This document shows positions 1 to 12,074 of a DNA stretch of 64,000 nucleotides, one piece after another (position 1 is the first letter of the stretch; every line of letters starts with the position of its first letter). This stretch comes from Chrysomallon squamiferum (taxonomy: Eukaryota > Mollusca > Gastropoda > Neomphalida > Peltospiridae): assembly GCA_012295275.1 (NCBI GenBank), contig CM022671.1, forward strand, positions 8,474,386 to 8,538,385, written 5' to 3'. Made by a program: the position numbers and the translations under genes. The notes beneath the pieces are model-generated. The model made no database searches and was not told where the DNA came from. It saw only the letters and a program-made list of their open reading frames with translations.

Positions 1-427
1 ACAATCTCTTTGGAAGGTTTCAGAGATGGCTATCTACATCTGTTGTCAGAACTGTGTTTCTGTAGTCCAAATCATCTGAGGGATCTTCTGGAATATATGA
101 AAATTTGTTTTATGTCAGATTCAACTGAGAAACTTCTGTGTTAGAGTCTCGAAAATTATAAAAAGAAATACACTTGATCAAAATATAGTTTTACTTGATT
201 ACCCAGTTTTATTAGAGTCATTATTTCCGTCACAAATATTTTTAGCAAATCTATAGTCCTGGCATCGTCCGATCAGATACTCATAGCATATCAGAATATG
301 TTATATTATAAAATAAAATAAATAACTAGTTTTACAAAGGCCGTGGTACGTGATTTTCTGTGAAAACTAAAACAAATAAAAATAAATAAAATGAAAAGAA
401 AGTAGGACTTGGGCTTGTAACTAGTAA

Positions 428-466
<39 letters not shown>

Positions 467-823
467 ATAGTTTACGAATCATAAATATATAAACAAAATT
501 CTAATAAATACGTAAATAAATAAATATATTAAATTAATTAATAAAACAAAACTTTTAATTTAAGTTATATATACTGATGATTAATAACACATGTTTAATT
601 ATTATGAAAAGTAACTGTAGCAATTTTTGTGTTTGTAATTCTCCCGTAAAGGCTTCAATAATAGTGCAAACTGACTGTACAAATAACCATATTATACTAC
701 ATTATAAAATAAAATAAAATAAAATAAAATAAAATAATTTCTATAAAAGTCATATTGTGATAGTAATATTTACCATAATTATTATTTCAGTATGTAATTT
801 CAAAGCGTATACATACACACTCA

Positions 824-1005
<182 letters not shown>

Positions 1006-1859
1006 TATCTTCAATACTAAGCACCAAAAAGGTATGCCAGGAAGCAAGGTTACTTTGGTCTGGAGGTTTAAAGAAAAAACAACAAAGTTAACGTAATAAT
1101 TGGTGTCCAAGTGTTCAGTTGGCGGCGGAGGTCTCCCGTCTTTAGATCCTGAGGACATACGAAATAAAACAATCTCTTTGGAAGGTTTCAGAGATAGGCA
1201 CCTGTGTATGATTCTGTATAAGTGTGTATATATCTGTGAGTGTATGTGTATATCTGTGTATATCTGCATGCAAGTAGTTTTATAGGCAAGTTGGTAGGTT
1301 ACTAGATAGCTATATAGATGGCTATGTGAGTAAATAAAAAGAGAGTATAATGTACATCACTAAGTACACATGACCAGAGTTAGGTGCTGCAGATAGTGGA
1401 AAGGAAGCTATAAAAATAGGGTATTCTTTGAATGAACTCAAGATTTGTAATTACGTTGGTTAAAAACACCTTCTCGTAATAACAGATTGCTATGTCATTT
1501 GAAGACGCGATCAAATATTAAAAATAAAATAATAATAATAATAATATATATATGTATGTATGCGATATATGTAAGTGATCTTGTGGTTGTGTAAATGATA
1601 ATTTCTAAATTAATACTCGGTTTCTATATTATTTCAAAAACTTTAGCAATTTATCTGTGACGATTTGTGTACATTTGTGTTTTAAGTGTTTGAGTTGTTC
1701 TTATATTAAATTTTACATCGTTTTCTATGTCTTAATGCCATCATTAATGTCGTTACTAACATACACACCCCCACTATCATCATCACTACCATCATCAACG
1801 TCGTCGTCATAATTACCAACATACACCGCATTAACCATTAACGAAAACGCCTGTGTCGT

Positions 1860-2290
1860 TTGTTCAGCAGTTCGCTCTCTGCTTAGCTCAGGTTGACTTG
1901 TTCAGAGTGGCGAGCCTCTTGTGACGCTCTTCAAGCTGCAAACAGACATGACGTCGTGCCAGTCGATGTTGTGTATGACAGATCGTTAACACTGTGGCCG
2001 GACACGTGGCTCATTGTGTCGAATAGATGAACAAATTACTCACACTAAAGATGAATGAAGTTGTCGCTAATTGCACATTACAGTTATTTCTGACGCCTTC
2101 GTCGATATCTTTAGCCGCTTGCTACCCACGTTACATTTTAAAAGCACGAACGATACAAACATTGAACTAATCTTCGCACTCGTTGGATTCTGAGTCCAGT
2201 ACAGGCATGCTTGAACGTTCGGTGGATGTAACCACGTTTCTGAATGGAAATACACTGATAGAAGTGAACTACGCCATTGATTTATTAGCC
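1860..2290. promoter_or_regulatory. GC-richer conserved block about 1.2-1.6 kb upstream of copy 1
   Basis: Seen: this block is clearly less AT-rich than its surroundings and is conserved, inverted, upstream of copy 4 (35290-35560) and copy 6 (51060-51480). It holds a CACGTG E-box core at 2003-2008 and a CRE-like TGACGTC at 1949-1955. Both cores are kept in the other two blocks (CACGTG at 35398-35403 and 51414-51419). Copy 3 lacks the block: its flank near 13870 runs straight from the sequence left of it to the sequence right of it. Inference: a distal promoter, enhancer or untranslated first exon. Conservation could simply reflect recent duplication. Confidence 0.3.
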
Positions 2291-2949
2291 AGCTGCGATA
2301 AAGCGGTTGATAGAAATTTTATATACACGAATTTGAACTAACTTACATTTTTGAAATTGGCACACTACAACAGTAATTACGGTAAATATTGCTATGACAA
2401 TATGACTTTTATAGAAATTATTTTTGTTTATTTTATTTTATTTTATATTATTTTATGATTTTATGGTTGTTAGTGCATTCAGTATACACTATATAAATTC
2501 TTTACGGGCGAATTACAAACAGACAAATTGGCACCTAATCAAGTGTAAAAATATGTTTGGTTGATAATGTTCTTCCTTCTGACGTTAAGGTGAATTGTGT
2601 TAACACTGAAACTTGAAACATCCCAGTTTATTGATTATCGGCAATACAGATGACAGAAGATTTATAAGCTAGGTTTTTTAATACAAAAATATCAAAAGAG
2701 CAGGAAGAAATTTTTGTACAATAGACCCAAAGATCGATTCGGAATACAATACAAAATATTTATGTGATAAACACTTCACACTTAAACAGTTATTTTTAAT
2801 AATAATTAAAATATATTTTTAGTAACTGTGTTATTAATCATCAGAGTATATAACATAAATCAAAACCTTTTCCTTAATTTAATATATTTATTTATTTACG
2901 TATTTATTAAAAAATGTATTTATTAATTTATCATTGGTAAACTGTCATA

Positions 2950-2950
2950 C

Positions 2951-2985
<35 letters not shown>

Positions 2986-3003
2986 TGTATGTGTGTGTGT
3001 GTA
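2950..3003. repeat. (GTAT)n/(GT)n microsatellite
   Basis: A GTAT run passing into GT, placed about 450 bases upstream of the copy 1 start codon. Equivalent tracts lie at the same relative place upstream of copy 3 (about 14530-14580) and copy 4 (inverted, about 34620-34665), so the array predates the duplications. Confidence 0.9.
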
Positions 3004-3450
3004 TGTTGTTTCTGCGTGTGTGCATTTGTATGTATATTTATATGTTTGTTTCTAGGTGAGAGTGTGTGTATATCTTTTGCCAGTACCTTCCCATAGACAG
3101 GAAGACTCAGCATACACTTGAATGTGACAGCCGAGACTAGGAACGCTGTGTGGAACAAAACGTAGCCCAACTCGAGAGTCACAACAACTGATCCTCTTGC
3201 GATACATCCAGGAGCATTGAAATCTTGCCAAGAAAAGAATTTAAACCATTATACAGAATATACAGAACTGTAGGTTTAGTCTCATTAGCATTACGACAGT
3301 TTCACACATCTGTGGTAATATTAAAACTGAGGAATCAGTTGAATGTCATTATTTTAGTAGTTTTTGCCTCAGTATTAAAACAACAGCAACAACAAATTCC
3401 TACCTGTTGTTGCGTCTTTTTTAAATTTCTTACAGTTAAACGAAACACTA

Positions 3451-4152
3451 ATGGAATCTTGGCTGTTTTTTGTAATTCTTGCAGGTGTCACATTGCGATG
3501 TTCAGAAACAGGTAAGTTCCAAGAAATCCTGTTAACAAAGCAATGTTTCTACCGACATGGATTAAAATGTAATTTTCTTTTCATTCATTTATCTGTTAAT
3601 CTTTCTCTCTATCTGTACACAAACATATATAGATACAGACACAAACAGGTACATACACACATACATCAAGCATACTTCAAAACATGTATAGTGATATTAT
3701 CTTTTCTGTATTATTATTATTTATTATCGAGGGTGGAGACATCTTATTATCTATTTCAGTATGCTTATTTAGAAATATATATATATATATAAAGGAAAAA
3801 GAATTATCAGAAGACACAAATAATAATTTATTAACATTTGTGCGCGTTATATTATATTATATTATCTAATATTATATTATATTATATTATATTCCTTTTT
3901 GTAATTTGTAAAATATACACTTGTCATTCCAATGTCTGCAAGGACTTGAAATCAGCGACGGCAGCTACACGAGAAATATCACCTGCAGTGACAACACTGG
4001 ATATAATATAACACAAATATATCAGAGTTCTACAAATTTTATTAAACTGAGACTTAATAATGGACAAATAAATGGTGGAAAAATATGGATTCAAATAAAT
4101 GGTAATAAATTACTTTATTCGCCTATGAATTATCTGAAATAATATACTGAAT

Positions 4153-4212
<60 letters not shown>

Positions 4213-6857
4213 CACACAGATATATACGTGCACATATACCCACTACATACACCTACATACACACATTAAAAAACATAGTCTAATACACATATTCATACGT
4301 ATTTACTATTTAGTATAAATGTAATCATTCTTATTATGATCATCGTTATCGTCGTCGTCAGCATTATTATTACTACTACGGCTGCTAATACCTCTACTAC
4401 AACTACTACCACTATGATAATTATTATTATTATTATTATTAGTAGTAGTAGTAGTAGTAGTAGCAGTAGTAGTATCAGTAGTAAGTGTTGGTATTACAGC
4501 AGACTACATCTGTTCGGAAACACATTAATTTATATATATAAATGTTCGTATACTGTAGAGTATGTATGTTAGTAAACATATAAGTTTATATATGTGTGTT
4601 CGTATTACTGCATACTAAGTATGTTAGTAAACATATAAGTTTATATATGTGACTGTTCGTATTACTGCAGACTACGTGTGTTAGCAAACATATAAGTTTA
4701 TGGTTTTTGCTCTTTTCCATATTCTCTTGTATAACGTAGCCACAACCCCTGGTGTTGTCCTAACCCTGACGTGTGGTGTCACTGACCAGACATCTACTGC
4801 AGTCACCACCAGCAGAACGTCAACATCAGGTATAATTAGAACTGTAATTGATAGTTCACAAAATGATAATGCCTCTCTGAAAGTTTCAGAGATAATTTAT
4901 ATTATTACAGCCAGATAAAATGTGTTCTATCAAAGTGCATCCATATATATGTTTATATTAATAGGCTAATCACTGATATATATTTGATTTAATTTGGCGT
5001 TTTCTTGTATAATTTATAACTCTCAGAGATATCCCAACTGACTCTAAGTAGAATTATAATTTTGTTGTTTTGTTGTTTTTTAGTTTATAAGATTGTGGAT
5101 ATGTTATTTAACGACGTGCTTTAACACATTTTTAAATCTACATAATATAAATACTTTTCTTCTTACAATGTATCTTTTGTCTTAACTGTTACATGTTAAT
5201 ATAACACATTTTACAGTTCCAAACGTGGTCAGAAAATCAAACATTTAAACTATTTCAGATGGGACGGCTGGTTTAGATAGTGGAATTTTGGCAGGAATCA
5301 TCGTATGCATTATAATTCTGATAGTGCTGGTGGTTATTCTTGTTAATGTGTTTTACATACGGTATAGAAATCGAAAACAAAACGTAAGTAACAATTATTT
5401 GTAGTAAAAGACATTAAGTGTATTTACTACAAGTGGTATTAGCACGTCGTAATAATACTAGTTCCATTAGTGCTTGAATAAAATTAATGACTAGCAAAGT
5501 GTTTTTTAGAGTGCGTTGCCTTTCCTTTAAGGTGATAGAAGCCTTTTCCCAAAGTAGAACTGAAATGCACTCCTTCCATAGCCTAAGGCCAGGTTTCAAA
5601 AGAAAGTTCCAAAAGTGTCCACCATTCAACTTAAACTTAACCTACAAAATTGATATCTAGATCCAAAGTCTGTTAAACAGACAGGGATATATACATAATA
5701 CACATATACATACTACATACATAAACAAATATATACATATACAGATACTCTCACACATACATACATAGATACATAAATATCACTTTTATCATCATCATTA
5801 TAATAGTTGTGATTATACAATGTTTTTCAGAGGGTTGGAGTGGATGACAATAACCAAAATACAAGAAGTGGACTTACTACACCTTCACCTTCATCCAATA
5901 TAGTGCCTCCGCCAACCGGACCAAGAAGAAATAGGTTACCTCCATTACCGCCAACCGAAGCAGAAAATGGATCGTCTCCCTCACAAAGTTCAGGACCAGA
6001 AGATGGATTACCTTCTATACTGACTTTACAAACAAATATAAAAAATTTAAGTTGATAGAAGCCTTTTCCCAAAGTAGAACTGAAATGTACTCCTTCCATA
6101 GCCTAAGGCCAGGCTTCAAAAGAAAGTTCCAAAAGTATCCACCATTCAACTTAAACTTAACCTGTAAAATTGGCATCTAGATCCAAAGTCTCTTAAACAG
6201 GCAGGCATATATACATACTTATGTAAATATATACATAATACACATATACATACTACATACATAAAAAAAATATATATACAGATACTTTCAAACATACATA
6301 CACAGATACATAAATATCACTTTTATCATCATCAGTATCATAATTGTAATTATGCAGTGTGTGTTTTTCAGAAGGTCGTTGTGGATGACAGTAACCAAAA
6401 TACAAGAAGTGGACTTCCTACACCTTCACCTTCATCCAATAGATTGCCTTCGTCAACCAGAGCAGTAAATAGATTACTTCCATTACCACCAACCGGAACA
6501 GAAAATAGTTTACCCACATTACCACCAACCGGAACAGAACATAGATTACCCACATTACCACCAACCGGAACAGGAAATGGATTACCTACATTACCACCAA
6601 CCGGAACAGAAAATAGATTACCCACATTACCACCAACCGGAACAGAACATAGATTGCCCACATTACCACCAACCGGAACAGGAAATGGATTACCTACATT
6701 ACCACCAACCGGAACAGGAAATATATTACCTACATTACCAACAAGCGGAACAGGGAATGGGTTATCTCCCTCACTAACTTCAGGAGCAGAAGTTGGATTA
6801 CCTTCTGTACTGACTTCAGAAGCACGAAATGGATTGCCTCCCGTACAGACAATGTAA
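3451..6857 (+). CDS. Copy 1: shortened family member, type I membrane protein with two alternative tail exons
   Basis: Exons by alignment to the complete copies: E1 3451-3511 (signal peptide, starts MESWLFFVIL), truncated E3 3943-4101, E4 4740-4829, E5 5259-5383 (transmembrane, GILAGIIVCIIILIV), then E6a 5831-6055 or E6b 6372-6857. The whole SUEL-like exon E2 and the first half of E3 are deleted. A new acceptor, CTGCAAG before 3943, would rejoin E1 to E3 in phase 1. All junctions stay in frame, giving about 219 residues with E6a or 306 with E6b. E6b carries the 11-residue LPPTGTxNxLPT repeat; E6a has diverged and stops early. A polyadenylation signal AATAAA lies at 6892-6897. Whether it is expressed, or is an early pseudogene with clean junctions, cannot be told from sequence. 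The E1-to-E3 junction is the weakest call. Confidence 0.65.
4157..4209. repeat. (CA)n microsatellite in intron 3 of copy 1
   Basis: A CA run just after the E3 donor. The same intron carries a CA or mixed CA tract at this place in copies 3 (17541-17571) and 5 (about 40503-40555), and a GT tract in the inverted copies. It is followed at about 4327-4480 by ATC/ACT/AGT trinucleotide tracts, also shared by the family. Confidence 0.95.
5532..6571. repeat. Tandem direct duplication of intron 5 plus E6 in copy 1
   Basis: The segment starting 'gatagaagccttttcccaaa' at about 5532 recurs at about 6053 with only scattered differences. It runs through the same intron sequence into a second E6 start at 6372. 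The unit is about 520 bases. The duplication supplies two terminal exons, each preceded by a TTTTTCAG acceptor. The first copy reads through the join and stops at 6053-6055 (TGA), which lies inside the repeated boundary sequence. Confidence 0.85.
6505..6745 (+). repeat. 33-bp coding minisatellite in E6b of copy 1
   Basis: Tandem 33-base units coding the 11-residue motif LPPTGTxNxLPT, with x varying (E/G, N/H/S, R/G/I). About seven units in a row, then degenerate units to the end of the exon. The unit is divisible by three, so gain or loss of units keeps the frame. The matching exons in copies 4 and 6 have different unit numbers. Confidence 0.9.
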
Positions 6858-8258
6858 CTTCAACGGTTTTTGACCTAGTATCAAGAAATGAAATAAACTG
6901 CATTCAACTTCAAAGAAAAGAAAAATACTTATGAATAACTTAGACCTTTTCAAAATATTGCTCAGCCATATAGTGTTTACAGCTCTGAAATCTGACAAAT
7001 GTTTATATAGTTATCAACAAAAGATGTTTTCAGTCATATGTAATATCAATGTAAATAAATAACAAAATACGTTATTATATATATGTGTGTGTGTGTGTGT
7101 GTCTGTGTGTTCTATTATTAATGTTTGCTGTGCGTTTGTATTTGTATTTTTTGTTGTTTTCATTTATCTAAGTTTATATGATCTTTAATTTTGTTTCCTG
7201 TTTTGATATTTCATAACGAGTCCGACTTTGTTTCCTTTTGTTTCCATAATAAAGATAAAAAACACACACACACACACACATACACAGAGACACACATTCT
7301 TACATACACACAGACAGCTCTCTCCTCCATTAAGAAAACAAAGAGGATTTCCTAAACCTTTACCTTCATCCAATAGATTGCCTCGACTACTGTCAATTTT
7401 TTAAATATTGATCAGCCATATAATGATCACAGCTCATCAGAAATTTGACAAATGTATACTGTTATGAACAAAGGCTTTTCTCAATCGTATGTGATATCAT
7501 TTTAAATAAATAACAATACATATGTGTGTGTGTGTGTGTGCGTACTACTATTATTAATGTTGCAAACTTGTTTTCTTAATTTAATAAGTATATTATATAT
7601 TATTTTATAAGAGTATGAGTGTCTAATATAATAAATTTAATTTAAATTTACCTTTTTTCTTTTAATCTTCTAAGTTTGCAAAAAGTTCAGGAAAAAAATT
7701 AACATGTTTTCCTTCACACGTTTTTTATATTATTTTATTTATTCTTCTACTTTCATAACATAAAGAATTATTACACACACACACACACACATTCATACGT
7801 ACATGTGTGTGTGTGTGTTTATTACTGTGAAACGATTACAAATAATTACACATTTTTATTATAATTCGATGGCTCATTCATGCAGATAATTTGCTATAAC
7901 AAATTATTTTACGGAACAACAAATTAGAAGTAAACGCTATAATATTAGTATTAAAAGTAGCATAAGTGATAGTGATAATAGTAGTAGTAGTAGTAGAAGT
8001 GCAGCAGAGGTAGTAGTTATATTAAAGGTATCAGAGATAGTAGTACTGATAGCGGTGACTGTAACAATAGCACTAACACAAGAAATAGCAGTTGTTACGG
8101 TAATAGTTCTAACAGCAGTACTGATAATAGTAGTTGGAATAACAGTAGTAGTAGCAGTAGAATATATAAGTCTAGATATACTTTATTTATTATTGTATAT
8201 TTTGATATGCCATGTTAACATACTTGTTGTTTTTATTTTTATTATTATTATTATTATT

Positions 8259-8291
<33 letters not shown>

Positions 8292-8954
8292 ATTATTATT
8301 ATTAAAAGTTCCAGTGGGGAAAACATATAGGCCTAAATTGTATTATATTTGTTATTGTAGAGTTAACACACTTTTTAATGCTACTTTTGTACAAAGAGGT
8401 TCTTCTTTTCATCAAAATGAGAGATGCAGACAGGATTACTCATATAAGGTGAATCACTTCTCTTCTTAAAATATGTTTCCTATCGCTCGAATGTAGACAG
8501 AGAGGAACTAATTATTTCTAAAGCTACGGACGATTTTTCATTCTTTAAATTTAAATAAATAAATTATAGTTCGACTGTTAGAGCGGAAAACTTAAGTATG
8601 ACAGGTACAATTATTTACCATAACATAAAGTGTCTCAGTCCAAGTGTATGAACAAAGAAATATCCGAAGCTGGATGCCTTTTCAATAATCTGATTATACA
8701 AAGAATATCTGTGAATAACACACACTTATTAGTAACCGTTACCACTAAGCTGCCGTTAATTATTCATAAATCTACTGTGTAAATAATGCGTTTAAAGAAA
8801 ATGTCATAAAAGACTGTGCTTTCGTTGTTTGACTAGACTGTTTAATAAAATTATAATATGGATACTTTATTCACATACATTTGACAACAGAAGTAACTTT
8901 TCCCATATAAATAACAAACAAACAAACAAAATACGTCTTACTTCTTTCTACGTT
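6858..8954. other. 3' flank of copy 1, with a leftover tail-exon fragment
   Basis: Bases 6858-7100 are the 3' untranslated-like region shared with other copies. Bases 7318-7395 are a degenerate third piece of E6 (it keeps 'ccttcatccaatagattgcc') inside CA repeats. Bases 7860-8480 match, inverted, 41540-42170 and, in part, 22340-22560. They include long AGT, ATT and GTT trinucleotide tracts at 7976-8160 and 8236-8306. Bases 8480-8954 match, inverted, about 41060-41600. The frames with runs of Val or Leu at 8055-8469 are trinucleotide repeats. No gene is visible. Confidence 0.65.
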
Positions 8955-10737
8955 AACACCAACTAATGGAGGTAATCTAACACCTGATGTAGAAGGTGAA
9001 GGATAAAAGTGGTGTTAATGTATGTATGTCTGTATGTGTGTGAGTATGTTAATATGTATATATTTGTTTATTTATGTTGTATCTATGTGTGTATTATTTA
9101 TATATGCATATACGTATGTATGAATGCCTGTTTAACGGATTTCGGATTTAAGTAGATTAAGTTTAAGTTGAATGGTTGAGAGTTTTGAAACTTTCTTTAG
9201 AGACCTGGTCTTTGTTTATGGAGAGAGTGAATTTCAGTTCTATTTTTGGAAAAGTTTTACATCACCTTAAAGGAAAGACAACTTCGCACTCTTTTCTTCG
9301 CAACTTTGCCAGTCATTAACTTTGTTCAAGCACTAATGAAACTTGTTATAAATACAGTTATTGTGTTTTACGAAAAATACTTTTTTCTTATGTTTTGTCT
9401 TCGATTCTGATACAATATGCAAAACACTCTAAGAAGAATAACCACAATGACTGTGAGAATTCCTGCCAAAAGTGCAGGATCTAAACCAGCCGAGCTTTCT
9501 GAAGCAGCAACCATAAAGTGTGTTATATTAACATGTATCAGTTAAGATAAAAAGATACATTGCAAGAAGAAAAGTGTTTATATTACGTAGATTTAAAAAT
9601 GTGTTAACCCGCGTGATTAAATAATATACCAACATTCTTATAAACTAAAAGACAACAAAACTATAATTCTACGAACAGTCAGTTAGGGAAAACGCTGCTA
9701 GTTATAAATTATACAAGAAAAGCTCACATAAAATTAAATATATATCAGTGATTAGCATATTAATATAAACACATATATATATGCACACTGATAGAATACA
9801 CTTTAATAAAAACAAACCTCTTGGTCTAGAAGTAATAATATGAATTAATTCTGAAAATTTCAGAGACAACAACATTCAAATTAATTGCACAGTTTTAACG
9901 ATACTTGGTTGTTTCCTTGATTATATTACTGACGTCATGGTGGTGATGGCTGTAGTAGATGTCGCGGTGGTAGACGCCTTTTCAATTGTCATGCATGGTG
10001 CTTGGGTCGTCTGGTCAGTGACACCACACGTCAGGGTTAGGACAACACCAGGGGTTGTGGCTGTGTTATCCAACAGAATATGGAAAAGAGCAAAGACCAT
10101 AAACATGTATGTTTGCTAACACACGTAGTATGCAGTAATACGAACACACATTTATAAACTTGCGTTTTCTAACACATGTAGTCTGCAGTAATATGAACAC
10201 TGACATATATAAACTTACATGTTTGCTGAAACGTATTAATCTATGTTTTTTAATGTATGTATGTAGATGTGTGTACTGGGTATGTTTGCACGTGAGTGTG
10301 GGGAGTGTGTGTGTGTGTCTGCGGGTCACATTCAGTACATTTATTCAATTTATTCATAGAATAACAAAATAATTTATTACCATTTATCTATACCCATATT
10401 TTTCCACCATTTATTTGTCCATTATTAAGTCTCAGTTTAATAAAATTTGTAGAACTCTGATATATTTGTGTTATGTTATATGCAGTGTTGTTACTGCAGG
10501 TGATATTTCTCGTGTCACTGTCGTCGTTGATTTCAAGTGCTTCCAGTCATTCGTTTCAACTGTGCAATGACAAGTCTATGGCGGTGATGGTGATGTTGGT
10601 GTCGCATGACGTAGACACTGTGCACTGTTGTAAAGAGTTTTTGACATTGATGAGACCGGGGTATTCTGTATTCAGTAAATAAACTTCTGTTCCAGTTAGC
10701 GATGTGTTGTTGTCTGAGAAACTTGCAGTCACGTTTT
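8955..10737 (-). pseudogene. Copy 2: decayed family member, inverted upstream of copy 3
   Basis: Recognisable parts on the minus strand: E3 10381-10737, E4 about 9925-10060, E5 9392-9498, and a scrap of E6 near 8955-9003. E1 and E2 are absent; the sequence beyond 10737 continues as E2-E3 intron and then unrelated flank. Lesions seen: the E3 acceptor reads TTTCAT instead of TTTCAG; E3 has in-frame stops (TGA twice near its middle and TAG close to its end); the E4 3' end is deleted and has no in-phase donor; E5 has an internal deletion in the helix and its donor GT is AT. It shares its E4 break with copy 7 and its E6 scrap with copy 5, so these fragments are related to one another. It cannot encode the family protein. 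Confidence 0.88.
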
Positions 10738-12017
10738 ATGAAACACAAATCTGTCTTGTATATTTTGTTTCCAAATTACAAAAAGGAAATAGAAAACATA
10801 AATAAAATAATAGTATAATATAATATAATATAAGGCGCACAAATGTTTAATAGTTATTATTTTTGTCTTCTGATAATTATTTTTTCTTTATATATATATA
10901 TGTAGATATATATATATTTCTAAATGCGCATATTGAAATAAAATAGAAAATAAGATGTCGCCATCCTTGATAATAAAAAGCGTCATCAAAAAAAAAACAA
11001 AAAAAACAACAACAAATGACAGCACAACAACAAAAAAAAATGAAAAAAAAAAAAACCACACCCATAACCAGAAATTAAAATATCTATTTATCTACCAGTA
11101 AACGTTTCACTGTGTAAAAAAAAAAAAAAAAAAAGAAGACCCAAAATAATAATAAAAGAAGAAGAAAAATGTAAAATTGCATCCTTGAATACAACAGCGT
11201 AATATTAACAGTATTATAATACGTAACAGTTAAAAGAAAAAAGAAAAAAAATGGAAAGATGCAAAATCCTCGATTCTGGCAACTTATATTTTACATTTTT
11301 AAAATAAAATCTTTTCTATAAGAAAATAAACCATCAATTATTATTATTTTTTTTTTTAAATCGTCAATCTGGGTTTGAGGTATTTCCCAATCCGGTTTCC
11401 ACGAAACAATTCACAGAACAAAAAAGGACGCTGTATGTAGTAATTATCTGTCTTTACACCAGTATGAAATTACATGATGATCCTAAGGACATATGAAATG
11501 AAAAGGTCTCGTTGGTAGGTTTCAGTGATGACTATCTACATCTGTTGTTAGAACTGTTTCTGTAGTCCAAATCAATTGATTATTTCTGTTGTGTGTTAAA
11601 ATCTGAGGGATCTTCTGGAAAATATGTGTTCTGTGTATATCTGCATTCATGTAGTTTTATAGGCATGTTGGTAGGTTAGTAGGGATCTTCTGGAATATAT
11701 GAACAAATATTTTATCTCAGATTTCACTGAGAAAGCTGTGTGTTAGATTGTCGAAAATTATAAAAAGAAGTACACTTGATGAAAATATAGTTTTACTTGA
11801 TTACCCAGTTTCATTAGAGTCATTATTTCCGTCACAAATATTTTTAGCAAATCTATAGTCATGGCATCGTCCCATTAGATACCCATAGCATATCAGAATA
11901 TGTTGTATTATAAAATAAAATAAATAACTACTTTTACAAAGGCCGTAGTATGTAATTTCCTCTGAGAATTTAAAAAAAAAAAAAAAAAAAAATAAGGGCT
12001 TGGGCTTGCACCCCGTA

Positions 12018-12074
<57 letters not shown>

